Source: CAWGXZ01 sp963826695 (GTDB taxonomy: Bacteria > Pseudomonadota > Gammaproteobacteria > Burkholderiales > Burkholderiaceae_C). Taken from it: a stretch of DNA of 64,000 nt. The translations under genes were made by a program, and so were the position numbers. This document shows, piece after piece, positions 35,570 to 46,361 of this stretch; the stretch's first letter is position 1, and every line of letters begins with the position of its first letter. The notes under the pieces were generated by a model. It worked only from the letters and a program-made list of their open reading frames with translations, did no database searches and was not told where the DNA came from. The stretch is from the NCBI GenBank assembly GCA_963826695.1, contig CAWGXZ010000004.1, positions 1,364,001 through 1,428,000 on the forward strand, read 5' to 3'.

Positions 35570-36577
35570 ATGAGCGGCTGGCGCAGCCTGGCGCTGCTGC
35601 TCGTGCTGGCGCTGCTCGCGTGCGCCGTCGGGCTCGCGGCAGGCTCGTCGGGCTGGGGTTTCGCCCGGCTCGACATCGTCCGCGAGGTGCGCCTGCCGCG
35701 GGTGCTTGCCGGCTTCGGTGCCGGCGCGGCGCTGGCGCTCTCGGGCGCGCTGCTGCAACTGCTGACGCGCAATCCGCTGGCCGACCCGTACGTGCTCGGC
35801 GTCTCCGGTGGCGCGTCGGTCGGTGCCCTGGGCACGATGCTGCTGGCCGCGGCGCCAGGGGGCGGAATCCTCGCGGCGATCGGCCTCGAATCGGCGGTCG
35901 CACTCGGCGCGGCGGCCGGCGCCGCGCTGGCCACGCTGCTGCTGCTGGCGCTCTCATGGCGGCTGATTGCCGATGGCGGGTTCGGCGTGCGCGACGACGG
36001 CGCGGTGTCGCTGCTGCTGGTCGGCGTGATGATCGGCTCGGCCAGCGCCGCAATCGTCGCCATGCTGTTGTCGCTGGCGGGCGACGTGCCGCTGCGCGGC
36101 ATGATCTTCTGGCTGATGGGCGATCTCAACGGCGCGACGCAATGGCTTGCCGTCTGGATCGCCCTCGGCGTGGCGCTGGCGGTCAACTGGCCGTGGGCGC
36201 ATCAGCTCGACTGGATGGCCCGCGGCAACGCCTGGGCCTCGACGCTCGGCGCCAACGTGGTCGCACGCCGCCTGTCGGTGCTGCTGGCCGCGGCGCTGGC
36301 CACCGGCTGCGCCGTCGCGACGGCGGGTTCGATCGGTTTCGTCGGCCTGGTGGTGCCGCATGCGCTGCGGCTGGCCGGTGTGCGCCGCGCTGCCGTGCTG
36401 CTTCCGGCGTGCGTGCTGGGCGGCGGCAGTTTCGTCGTGCTTGTCGACACGCTGGCGCGCACCGTGGCGGCGCCGACGCAATTGCCGGTCGGCGTGCTGG
36501 CGGCGGCGATCGGCGTGCCGGCATTCCTCGTCCTGTTGCTGCATCCGCGCGCAGTGGCCGGCGGGCGGCGGGCGTGA
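35570..36577 (+). CDS. btuC: Vitamin B12 ABC transporter permease BtuC
   Basis: 335 residues and about nine to ten helices of the FecCD/BtuC family: REVRLPRVLAGFGAGAALALSGALLQLLTRNPLADPYVLGVSGGASVGA, GMIFWLMGDLNGATQW and GSIGFVGLVVPHALRLAGVRRA are standard. Forms the inner-membrane channel. The stop overlaps the GTG start of btuD. Assignment to cobalamin rather than iron rests on the upstream riboswitch and the btuF neighbour. Confidence 0.92.
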   Translation: MSGWRSLALLLVLALLACAVGLAAGSSGWGFARLDIVREVRLPRVLAGFGAGAALALSGALLQLLTRNPLADPYVLGVSGGASVGALGTMLLAAAPGGGILAAIGLESAVALGAAAGAALATLLLLALSWRLIADGGFGVRDDGAVSLLLVGVMIGSASAAIVAMLLSLAGDVPLRGMIFWLMGDLNGATQWLAVWIALGVALAVNWPWAHQLDWMARGNAWASTLGANVVARRLSVLLAAALATGCAVATAGSIGFVGLVVPHALRLAGVRRAAVLLPACVLGGGSFVVLVDTLARTVAAPTQLPVGVLAAAIGVPAFLVLLLHPRAVAGGRRA

Positions 36578-37356
36578 GCGACATTGATGTTGCGGTCGAC
36601 GGCCTGCGGCTGCGCGCAGGCGGCCGCGCCGGTGGCCGCGTGCTGTTCGACAAGCTGTCGTTCTGGGTACGTGCCGGCGAGCGCTGGGTCGTGCTCGGGT
36701 GCAACGGCGCCGGCAAGTCATCGCTGCTGGCGGCCCTTGCCGGGATCCACCCCATCGATGCAGGCGAGGTGCGGCTGCAGGGGCGGCCGCTCGGCGCGTG
36801 GCGCCGCAGCGAGCTGGCCGCCTGGCGGGCGTGGTCGCCGCAGTTCTGGTCGGACCCGTTTGCGGCGACCGTGGTGGAGACGGCGACGATCGCCCGCGAC
36901 CGCAGCGCCTGGTGGGCCGCGGCGCCGGGCGAACATCCGGACGCAGAGGCTGCGCGGATCCTCGAGCGGCTCGACCTCGCGGCGCTGGCCGATGTCGATG
37001 TACGGCGGCTTTCGGGCGGTGAGCGGCAGCGCGTCGCGCTGGCGACGACGCTGCTGCAAGCGGCGCCGCTGCTGCTGCTCGACGAGCCGTCGTCGCATCT
37101 CGATCTCGCGCACCAGCGGCTGCTGCTCGATGTCCTGACGCGCCATGCCGCGGGCGGCGGTGCCTTGGTCGTCAGCCTGCACGACATCCAGCTGGCTTCC
37201 GAGCTGGCAACGCATGCCGTGCTGCTCGGCGCCACCGGCGCTGCGGTTGCCGGGCCGAGCGACGAGGTGTTGACCGCCTCGGCCTTGTCGCACGTGTTCC
37301 GGGTGCCGGTTGAAAGGGCGCTGTTTCGTGGCCGTCCGCGATTCATCGTCGGCTGA
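36574..37356 (+). CDS. btuD: Vitamin B12 ABC transporter ATPase BtuD
   Basis: 260 residues from a GTG start overlapping the btuC stop (GTGA). Walker A GCNGAGKS at residues 42-49, signature LSGGERQRVALATTLL, Walker B LLLLDEPSSHLDL and switch VVSLHDIQL are all present. Energises BtuC. The 3' end overlaps the start of the btuF gene. Confidence 0.9.
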   Translation: MSDIDVAVDGLRLRAGGRAGGRVLFDKLSFWVRAGERWVVLGCNGAGKSSLLAALAGIHPIDAGEVRLQGRPLGAWRRSELAAWRAWSPQFWSDPFAATVVETATIARDRSAWWAAAPGEHPDAEAARILERLDLAALADVDVRRLSGGERQRVALATTLLQAAPLLLLDEPSSHLDLAHQRLLLDVLTRHAAGGGALVVSLHDIQLASELATHAVLLGATGAAVAGPSDEVLTASALSHVFRVPVERALFRGRPRFIVG

Positions 37357-38308
37357 GGGCAAAGCCGTGCTCGAATCGTCGGCGCGAGGCATCCGGTGGT
37401 GGCGCGGGTTTCGGCGCAGCGGCGGTTTTCTTGCGCTGCTGGCAGCCGCCACCGCGAGCCCGGCTGCCGAGCATGTCGATGACGCGGGCCGTCGGCTGTG
37501 GCTCGGCGCTCCGGTGCAGCGGGTGATCAGTCTCGCACCGAGCCTGACCGAGATGGTCTATGCCGTCGGCGCCGGCGCCTCGCTGGTGGCGACGGTGCGC
37601 GGCAGCGACTTTCCGGCCGCCGCGCGCCAGCTGCCGATCGTCGGCGACCACCAGCGGCTCGACGTCGAGCGCGTGCTGTCACTGCGCCCCGATCTGCTGC
37701 TGGTCTGGCACGGCGGCAATTCGCAACGCGAGCTGGCGCAACTCGAGGCCGCCGGCATCGCGCTCTTCGCAATCGAGCCGACCCGGCTCGACGATGTGCC
37801 GCGCGCGCTGGAGCGACTCGGCGCGCTGGTCGGCCGGGCCCGCGAAGCGGCACGCGTGGCGTCGGATCTGCGTCGCCGCTTGGCCGACCTGCGCGTTCGC
37901 TATGCGTCTGCCCCGTCGGTAAGCGTCTTCTACCAGGTGTGGCAGCAGCCGCTTCTGACCCTCGGCGGCCCGCAGATGACCACCGATGTGCTGGCGCTTT
38001 GCGGCGGGCGCAATGTATTCGGCGATATTGCGCAGCGGGTGCCCCAGGTCTCGGTCGAAGCGGTCGTCGCGGCCGATCCCGAGGTGCTGATGACGGCCGA
38101 AGCCGGCGCGACGCTGCGCCGTGCGCCGCAGGCGGCAGCCTGGACCCGCTGGCGAAGTTTCCCGTCGATGACTGCGGTGCGCCGCGGCTGGCTCTACAGC
38201 CTGCCCGCCGACGCGATCAGCCGGCAGGGGCCGCGCATCGGCGACGGTGCGGCAGCGGTTTGCGAGGCCCTGGCCGAAGTGCGCGCCGAACGGGCACGCG
38301 ATCGCTGA
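37328..38308 (+). CDS. btuF: Periplasmic cobalamin-binding protein BtuF
   Basis: About 326 residues of the class III substrate-binding family: RVISLAPSLTEMVYAVGAGASLVATVRGSDFPAAARQLPIVGDHQRLDVERVLSLRPDLLLVWHGG, SVFYQVWQQPLLTLGG and PEVLMTAEAG. A hydrophobic signal (FLALLAAATASPAAE) follows a basic segment. Start is uncertain: GTG at 37328 is used here, TTG at 37310 and GTG at 37363 are alternatives, all overlapping or near the btuD end. Last gene of the riboswitch-controlled operon, convergent with nth. Confidence 0.85.
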   Translation: MAVRDSSSAEGKAVLESSARGIRWWRGFRRSGGFLALLAAATASPAAEHVDDAGRRLWLGAPVQRVISLAPSLTEMVYAVGAGASLVATVRGSDFPAAARQLPIVGDHQRLDVERVLSLRPDLLLVWHGGNSQRELAQLEAAGIALFAIEPTRLDDVPRALERLGALVGRAREAARVASDLRRRLADLRVRYASAPSVSVFYQVWQQPLLTLGGPQMTTDVLALCGGRNVFGDIAQRVPQVSVEAVVAADPEVLMTAEAGATLRRAPQAAAWTRWRSFPSMTAVRRGWLYSLPADAISRQGPRIGDGAAAVCEALAEVRAERARDR

Positions 38309-38326
38309 GGCGACCGGCAGCTGGCC

Positions 38327-38986
38327 TCAGTGCTGCGGCACGGCTGCCGGCGAGCCCTCGGCCGCCTGGGCGTAATCGCACCACGCAGACACGCCACAGG
38401 CCTCGCAAAGCGGCCGGCGCGCCTGGCAGACGTAGCGGCCATGCAGGATCAGCCAGTGGTGGGCGTCGCGACGGAACGGCGGCGGCACCCGCGATTCGAG
38501 TTGCAGCTCGACATCGAGCGGTGTCTTCCCTGGTGCCAGCCCGGTCCGGTTGGCAACGCGGAACACATGGGTGTCGACCGCGAAGGTCTCGGCGCCGAAG
38601 GCCACGTTCAGGATGACGTTGGCGGTCTTGCGGCCGACGCCGGGCAGGGCCTGCAGGGCTTCCCGGCTTCGCGGCACAGCCCCTTGATGATGCTCCAGCA
38701 ACAGGCGGCAGGTGGCGAGCAGGTTCGCCGCCTTGGTGCGGAACAGCCCGATCGAGCGAACCTGCTCGATCAGCGCATCCAGCCCCAGATCGAGCAGGCG
38801 GCGCGGTGTGTTGGCGATCGGGAACAGTCGCCGCGTGACCTGGTTGACGCTGACGTCGGTGGCCTGCGCCGAGAGCAGCACCGCGGCCAGCAGCTCGAAC
38901 ACGCTGCTGTATTCGAGCTCGGTGACAGGCGCCGGATTGGCGCGCTGCAGCGTCGTGAAAAATGGAACGATGGCGTCGGAGTTCAT
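38327..38986 (-). CDS. nth: Endonuclease III
   Basis: 219 residues. Helix-hairpin-helix LPGVGRKTANVILNVAFG with the catalytic Lys, the VDTHVFRVANRTGL segment with the catalytic Asp, and the C-terminal [4Fe-4S] cluster motif C-X6-C-X2-C-X5-C (CQARRPLCEACGVSAWC). DNA glycosylase/AP lyase for oxidised pyrimidines. It follows rsxB on the same strand; linkage of nth to rsx genes is common in proteobacteria. Confidence 0.95.
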   Translation of the reverse strand: MNSDAIVPFFTTLQRANPAPVTELEYSSVFELLAAVLLSAQATDVSVNQVTRRLFPIANTPRRLLDLGLDALIEQVRSIGLFRTKAANLLATCRLLLEHHQGAVPRSREALQALPGVGRKTANVILNVAFGAETFAVDTHVFRVANRTGLAPGKTPLDVELQLESRVPPPFRRDAHHWLILHGRYVCQARRPLCEACGVSAWCDYAQAAEGSPAAVPQH

Positions 38987-39028
38987 GGATGACCGGCCGG
39001 GATCGGCAGGGTTCTCGACCGTCCCGGA

Positions 39029-39665
39029 TCAGGACGTGCGGGGGGTTCTCTGGCCGGCACGCGCCAGGGCGGCCCGGAGCAGATCGGACGCAGGCGGCAC
39101 GACGGGCGCCACCACCACGCTGGCCAGTCGATCAACCGGGTTCACGTCGTCGGCAGTGCGCGTGGCGCTCGGTGCCGCCTGGCGTCCCTGTCGCCGCCGG
39201 TAGCGCGCTGCCGCGGCCTGGGCCTGCTCCGCCGACCAGGCCGCCCAGCCGGTGCGCTCACCACTGGCGGGTACCAGCAGCGATGCAATCGACGGGGCAG
39301 GCGGGGATGCACAGCTCGCAGCCGGTGCATTGTTCGGCGATCACGCCGTGCATTCGCTTGGCCGCGCCGACGATGCAGTCGACCGGGCAGGCCGCAATGC
39401 ACAGGGTGCAGCCGATGCATCGGGCTTCATCGATGACGGCACGCTGGCGCGGCGTCTCGTGTCCGCATGCCGGGTCGAGTGGCAGCGTCGGTCGACCGCT
39501 CAGCGTCGCCAGGCGTTCGATACCCTCGGCGCCCCCCGGCGGGCAGCGGTTGATCGCCGCATCACCGCTGGCGATGGCCTCGGCATAGGCACGACAGTCG
39601 GCAAAGCCGCAGCGCGTGCACTGCGTCTGCGGCAGCGCGGCGTCGAGCCGATCGGCGAGCGACAA
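39029..39665 (-). CDS. rsxB: Electron transport complex subunit RsxB/RnfB-like (one +1 frameshift)
   Basis: About 211 residues when corrected. The N-terminal Fe-S domain (TQCTRCGFADCRAYAEAIA...INRCPPGG) precedes two [4Fe-4S] ferredoxin motifs (CIGCTLCIAACPVDC and CTGCELCIPACPVDC). As given, the frame stops at TGA after GTRQW. Removing one base in about 39274-39283 continues LVPASGERTGWAAWSAEQAQAAAARYRRRQ and ends at TGA 39031-39029, matching the usual betaproteobacterial tail. No other rsx/rnf subunits are in the window, as in many Burkholderiales that carry only this soluble form. Role likely electron transfer. Confidence 0.85.
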
Positions 39666-39680
39666 GTCGGCGTCGCCGCC

Positions 39681-41045
39681 TCAGGCCGCTTCGCGCAGAC
39701 CCGACTTTCCATCGTCGGAAGCCGCGCCTTCCGCCAGCGGTGGCGTGCTGCCCGAAGCGGCGTCGGCCTGCCGTGCACCACCCGTGCCCTTGCCGCCGGC
39801 GGCCTCGGTCTGGAAGCGCTTGATGAAGTCGCGAACCTGGGGATAGACGTTCTCGCGCCAGCGACGGCCGGCGAAGATGCCGTAGTGGCCGGCACCGATG
39901 GCGTCGTAGTGAAAACGACGCTCCGGCGGGATACCCGAGCAAAGCCCGTGGGCCGCCGCAGTCTGGCCCGCACCGGATATGTCGTCGAGTTCGCCCTCGA
40001 CCGTCAGCAGCGCGCTGCTGGTGATGTCCTGCGGCCGAACCGGCTGGCCGCGAATCACCCAGGTGCCCTTGACCAGGGCGAAATCCTGGAACACCGTCTT
40101 GATCGTGTCGAGGTAGTACTCCGCCGGCATGTCGAGCACCGCGTTGTACTCGTTGTAGAACTCGCGGTGCGAATCGGCGTTCTCACCGTCGCCGCGGATC
40201 AGGTTCAGGAAGTAGTCGTAGTGCGACTTGACGTGTCGATCCGGGTTCATGGCCATGAATCCGGAATGCTGCAGGAACCCGGGATAGACGCTGCGACCCG
40301 CACCCGGGTAGTTCGGCGGTACGCGGTGGATCACGTTCCGTTCGAACCATTCGTAGCTCTTGTTCATTGCCAGGTTGTTGACCGCCGTGGGCGACCGGCG
40401 CGCATCGATCGGCCCGCCCATCATCGTCAGCGTCCGCGGCGTGGCCTCGCCGTTGCTGGCCATCAGCGACACGGCACCGAGCACCGGCACTGTCGGCTGA
40501 CAGACCGAGATGACATTCACCTCCGGCCCGAGGTGGCGGATGAACTCCTGGATGTATTCGACATAGTCGTCGAGCCCGAAATCCCCTGCGTCCACCGGCA
40601 CCATGCGGGCGTCGGACCAGTCGGTGACATAGACCTTGTGACCGCGGAGCAACTCGCGAACCGTTTCGCGCAGCAGTGTCGCATGGTGCCCCGACAACGG
40701 AGCAACCAGCAGTACCAGCGGCTGCGCCTTCATTTCCTCGAGCACGGGCAGGTCGTCGGTGAAGCGCTTGAAGCGCAGCAACCGACAGAACGGCTTGGTC
40801 AGCGCGATCTGCTCCTGCACCGCCACGTCGACTTCACCGACCTTCACCGAGCGGATGTCGAACTCGGGCTTTTCGTAGTCCTTGGCCAGCCGGTTCATCA
40901 GGTCGAGGCCTGCCGACATGCGCTGCGAACCGGGCATCTTCGCCAGCGGCGAGGTCGGATTGCTATACAGCCGGGAAGAGGCGCTGGCGAAATCTGCGAA
41001 CGGGCTCAACAGTGCCCGCTGGGCCTCATAAAACTGATACAGCAT
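39681..41045 (-). CDS. phaZ: Intracellular polyhydroxybutyrate depolymerase (PhaZ type)
   Basis: 454 residues beginning MLYQFYEAQRALLSPFADFASASSRLY, the typical start of the Ralstonia-type intracellular PHB depolymerase. The alpha/beta hydrolase core contains VLLVAPLSGHHATLLRETV, VISVCQPTVPVLGAVSLM with the presumed catalytic Cys, and HYDAIGAGHYGIFAGRRWRENVYPQVRDFI with the His. A low-complexity Ala/Gly tail follows. It degrades carbon-storage granules to hydroxybutyrate oligomers or monomers. 15 bases upstream of rsxB on the same strand. Confidence 0.92.
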   Translation of the reverse strand: MLYQFYEAQRALLSPFADFASASSRLYSNPTSPLAKMPGSQRMSAGLDLMNRLAKDYEKPEFDIRSVKVGEVDVAVQEQIALTKPFCRLLRFKRFTDDLPVLEEMKAQPLVLLVAPLSGHHATLLRETVRELLRGHKVYVTDWSDARMVPVDAGDFGLDDYVEYIQEFIRHLGPEVNVISVCQPTVPVLGAVSLMASNGEATPRTLTMMGGPIDARRSPTAVNNLAMNKSYEWFERNVIHRVPPNYPGAGRSVYPGFLQHSGFMAMNPDRHVKSHYDYFLNLIRGDGENADSHREFYNEYNAVLDMPAEYYLDTIKTVFQDFALVKGTWVIRGQPVRPQDITSSALLTVEGELDDISGAGQTAAAHGLCSGIPPERRFHYDAIGAGHYGIFAGRRWRENVYPQVRDFIKRFQTEAAGGKGTGGARQADAASGSTPPLAEGAASDDGKSGLREAA

Positions 41046-41152
41046 CGCGTTGTTCCTGTGGGGGCGAGGGTTCGGGCCCGTGGTGCGGGCAATGGCAAGC
41101 GCTGTGCCACGAGCGCCGACGATGGGGTGTGGGCGCCCCTGGCAAGGCGTTT

Positions 41153-42355
41153 TCAGGTGCTCACGGCAACGATCGCCTGGCTGATGCGCGACAGATTGCC
41201 CGGGTTCAGCGCTGCAATGCAGATCCGGCCGGAATCAAGACCGTAAATGCCGAATTCGCTGCGCAGCCGCTGCATCTGCGGCGTGCTCAACCCGGAGTAG
41301 CTGAACATGCCGCGTTGCCGGGTGATGAAGCCCATGTCGCGCTGAATGCCGGCCGCCTGCAGCCCCGCCAGCAAGCCGGCGCGCATCGCCTTGATGCGGC
41401 TGCGCATGGCGCCGAGTTCTTCTTCCCACAGCGCCCGCAGCCGGGGCGTCGAAAGCACCATGGCGACGACCTGCGCCCCGTGCGTCGGCGGACTCGAGTA
41501 GTTGGTGCGGATGACGATCTTCAGCTGGCTGAGCACGCGTGCCGCTTCGTCGCGACCCGCGCAGACGACGCTGAGCGCGCCGACACGCTCGCCGTAGAGC
41601 GAAAAGCTCTTCGAGAACGAGGTCGAAACGAAGAAGTCGATGCCGGCGTTCACGAACAGCTCGATCACCGCGCCGTCCTCGGCGATGCCGTCGCCGAAGC
41701 CCTGGTACGCCATGTCGAGGAAGGCGATCAATCCGCGCTCGGCCACCGTGGCGACGACGCGCTGCCATTGCGCCGGCTCCAGGTCGTAGCCCGTCGGGTT
41801 GTGGCAGCAGGCGTGCAGGACGACGATGGTGCGCGCAGGCGCCGCTTCGAGCGCGCCGAGCATGGCCTCGAAGTCGACGCCGAGGCGCCCGGCGTCGTAA
41901 TACGGATAGCTTCCGACCGAAAAGCCGGCATTGGTGAACAGCGCCCGGTGGTTCTCCCAGCTCGGGTCGCTGATCAGCACCTGCGCGTCCGGGTAGAGGC
42001 GGCGCAGGAAATCGGCGCCGACCTTCAGCCCGCCGGTGCCGCCGAGCGCCTGCACCGTGGCCACCCGGCCGTCGCGCAGCGCCGGACTGCCGTCGCCGAA
42101 TACCAGCGACTGCACGGCGCGGTCGTACGCCGCAATGCCGTCGATCGGCAGGTAGCTGCGCGGCTTGGCGGCAGCGGTCATCTCCCGTTCGGCCTCGGCG
42201 ACGCAGGCCAGCAGGGGCAGCTTGCCGTTCTCGTCGTAGTAGACGCCAACGCCGAGGTTGACCTTCATTGGATTCGGATCGGCGACGAACTGCTCGGTCA
42301 GGCCGAGGATCGGATCGCGGGGGGCCATCTGGACGGCGTCGAACAGCGCATTCAT
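41153..42355 (-). CDS. tyrB: Aromatic amino acid/aspartate aminotransferase
   Basis: 400 residues, class I PLP aminotransferase: DPILGLTEQFVADPNPMKVNLGVGVYYDENGKLP at the N-terminus, LHACCHNPTGYDLEPAQW, STSFSKSFSLYGERVGAL with the PLP lysine (SFSKS), and the C-terminal RICIAALNPGN. This is the AspC/TyrB group; in Burkholderiales the copy divergent from uvrB is usually called aromatic amino acid aminotransferase. Start at 42355 was preferred because the family begins MNALFDAVQMAPRDPI. Confidence 0.88.
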   Translation of the reverse strand: MNALFDAVQMAPRDPILGLTEQFVADPNPMKVNLGVGVYYDENGKLPLLACVAEAEREMTAAAKPRSYLPIDGIAAYDRAVQSLVFGDGSPALRDGRVATVQALGGTGGLKVGADFLRRLYPDAQVLISDPSWENHRALFTNAGFSVGSYPYYDAGRLGVDFEAMLGALEAAPARTIVVLHACCHNPTGYDLEPAQWQRVVATVAERGLIAFLDMAYQGFGDGIAEDGAVIELFVNAGIDFFVSTSFSKSFSLYGERVGALSVVCAGRDEAARVLSQLKIVIRTNYSSPPTHGAQVVAMVLSTPRLRALWEEELGAMRSRIKAMRAGLLAGLQAAGIQRDMGFITRQRGMFSYSGLSTPQMQRLRSEFGIYGLDSGRICIAALNPGNLSRISQAIVAVST

Positions 42356-42453
42356 CGGTGGGGGTCCTTGTCCGTCGTTGCTGGCTGGAATGGCGTATCG
42401 GCTACCCTCGCGAGTTGCTTCGCCACCCAGCCTGACCTTCAATTTTATCTGCC

Positions 42454-44580
<2,127 letters not shown>

Positions 44581-44625
44581 CCGGCGACGCCGGCGGCAGC
44601 CGTTCAGGCGGCCGGCGCCGCCTGA

Positions 44626-45642
44626 TCAGCGCAACTGCTTGGCCAGAAACGACCAGGCCAGCCGCGATGCGTCGGGGCCTTCGGCGTCGCTGAATGGCAG
44701 TGCGGCGTCGCCGCCGCTCCAGGCGTGTCCCAGGGTGTCGACCTCGCAGAGCGTCGCCACCGTCCTGCGCCGGACACGGTAGTCGGTCCACGTCGACGCA
44801 TAGCGCTTGCCGCGCTGCACGCGCCGGCTGCTCGCCGACTTGGCGCCGGCCGCGCCAGCCCACATCTCGGCGGCCGCGCGGGCGTTCTGCGCCGACACCA
44901 CGCGATCTGCAGCGCCGTGGATGACGAGCAGGGGCGGCCAGACCGGGGCGACCGCCGGCGTCTTGGCCGTCGCCGGGGACGCCGTTGCAGGCGAGTCGCG
45001 CCGACCCCTCATTGCGCCGAGTGCGGAGAGCGTCGAGTCGGCGCTGCCCGGCGGAACGCCCGAATGCATGACCACCGCGCGAAAGCGCTGCGGGTAGCGC
45101 GTGACCACCAGCGCACCCATGCTGGCGCCGGCCGACAAACCGACGATGCCGACGCGGGTCGGATCGGCCGGGTAGAGCAGACAGACCTGGTCGATCGCCG
45201 CCATGATCAACGCCGCTTCGGCGTGGGCCTGGCCGGTCTTGGTGCCGTACCAGTTCCAGCAACCCTGCGGATTGGCGCTGCGGTCCTGCTCCGGGTAGAG
45301 AACCATGAAGCCCTCGCGTGCCGCCACCCGGTTCATGCGTGTGCTCTTGGCGAAGGTCGTCGCGTCCTGGCCGCAGCCGTGCAGCATGACCAGCAGCGGC
45401 AGGCGCTGCGACGGCGGCGTGCCGGCCGGCTTGTAGAGCTTGAAGCGGCGCATGCCGGCAGGGCCCATCGCAAAGCCGGACATCCAGTCACCGACGCCGG
45501 TCGGTGCCTCGCGCTTCTTGCGCACCGACTTGACCGTGCGGTCGACTGCCGCCTGGCCGCTTTTCAATGTCGAGCGGGCTGCCGCGCCGAGCGCCCGCCC
45601 AAGGGCATGCGCCCAGGTGCCCTTGCTGCTGGTGGACTTCAA
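44626..45642 (-). CDS. PHB depolymerase/LpqC-family esterase
   Basis: 338 residues of the alpha/beta hydrolase group annotated as extracellular PHB depolymerase catalytic domain or feruloyl esterase-like: RRFKLYKPAG, LPLLVMLHGCGQDATTFAKSTRMNRVAAREGFMVLYPEQ, nucleophile GLSAGASMGALV (Ser in G-L-S-A-G), and the His in TLGHAWSGGD. The basic N-terminus lacks a convincing signal peptide, so secretion is doubtful. True substrate unknown; many members hydrolyse short esters. Stands alone. Confidence 0.82.
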   Translation of the reverse strand: MKSTSSKGTWAHALGRALGAAARSTLKSGQAAVDRTVKSVRKKREAPTGVGDWMSGFAMGPAGMRRFKLYKPAGTPPSQRLPLLVMLHGCGQDATTFAKSTRMNRVAAREGFMVLYPEQDRSANPQGCWNWYGTKTGQAHAEAALIMAAIDQVCLLYPADPTRVGIVGLSAGASMGALVVTRYPQRFRAVVMHSGVPPGSADSTLSALGAMRGRRDSPATASPATAKTPAVAPVWPPLLVIHGAADRVVSAQNARAAAEMWAGAAGAKSASSRRVQRGKRYASTWTDYRVRRRTVATLCEVDTLGHAWSGGDAALPFSDAEGPDASRLAWSFLAKQLR

Positions 45643-45800
45643 CTGAAGGCTTTTCGATTCGTGTGCTGGCGCTGCGGTCGCAGCCGACGGGCGAATATAC
45701 GGGTTTACCCGAAATCTGCGTTGCAGCGTCGCAACGTGGTGCCCACGCCCGGCTCACGACTTGCTGCTGCCGAATCGACCCCACCCCACGAGGAGAACCC

Positions 45801-46001
45801 ATGGACAGGCTGTATCAGGCCCGCATCGCCTACCGGACCGCGTTCGGCAACGAAGGGCCACAGCCCGCCGGCGTCTCCGGCGAGGATCTGGCTGAAGCGC
45901 TCGAACTCGCGGTGCGCGGCGCGGTGCCGATTGCTGCCGACCGCGACTGGACGCAGGACCGCAGGACCAATCCGGCTCCGGACAAATCGGTCGCCGAATG
46001 A
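45801..46001 (+). CDS. Small hypothetical protein (66 residues)
   Basis: MDRLYQARIAYRTAFGNEGPQPAGVSGEDLAEALELAVRGAVPI and a polar tail. A good ribosome site (GAGGAG, five bases before ATG) supports translation. It has no membrane segment or signal peptide. I recognise no family. It lies alone between the divergent esterase gene and copy 2 of the 272-bp repeat, which begins 36 bases after its stop. Confidence 0.6.
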   Translation: MDRLYQARIAYRTAFGNEGPQPAGVSGEDLAEALELAVRGAVPIAADRDWTQDRRTNPAPDKSVAE

Positions 46002-46037
46002 TCCGGACCTCGGGTTGAGCGTCGGATCGTCGGCACC

Positions 46038-46310
46038 TAGGAGCCTGTCGGGCTTTGGGTCGGGCTCGCGCCGGGGCGAGTCGCAGTGCCAGACGAGGCG
46101 CCGGCGAAGCCGTGTGGCGGGCCCACACTGCGAGCCGGGCAACGACGGATGGCGCTGCGAATCGCCCCGGCCCTTCGGGTTGGGCCGGAAAAGGGGCTGA
46201 TCCGTCGTGGCAAATGCTCGCCGGGTGTCCAACCCGGCTGCGCTTTGCGCCTAAGCTGAGCCCCTTTTCCGGCCCAACGCGGGCCCGACCCAAAGCCCGA
46301 CAGGCTCCTA
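46038..46310. mobile_element. MITE-like inverted-repeat element, copy 2 (intact)
   Basis: 273 bases, near-identical to 20861-21130. Perfect 28-base terminal inverted repeats begin TAGGAGCCTGTCGGGC and end GCCCGACAGGCTCCTA. Both ends carry TA, which could be a TA target duplication like that of IS630/mariner-type transposons (inference). Internal inverted pairs include GGTTGGGCCGGAAAAGGGGC with its complement GCCCCTTTTCCGGCCCAACG-side, so the element forms nested hairpins. It carries no convincing gene of its own. Located in the gap between a small hypothetical gene and the maleylacetate reductase gene. Confidence 0.82.
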
Positions 46311-46361
46311 GGTCGAGCCGACTGTCCCCGATGAACTTCGAGATTGAGTCTGAATTGGATA

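Noticed and set aside
42356..42453. SOS (LexA) box upstream of uvrB
   Set aside because: No CTGT-N8-ACAG-like sequence in the gap.
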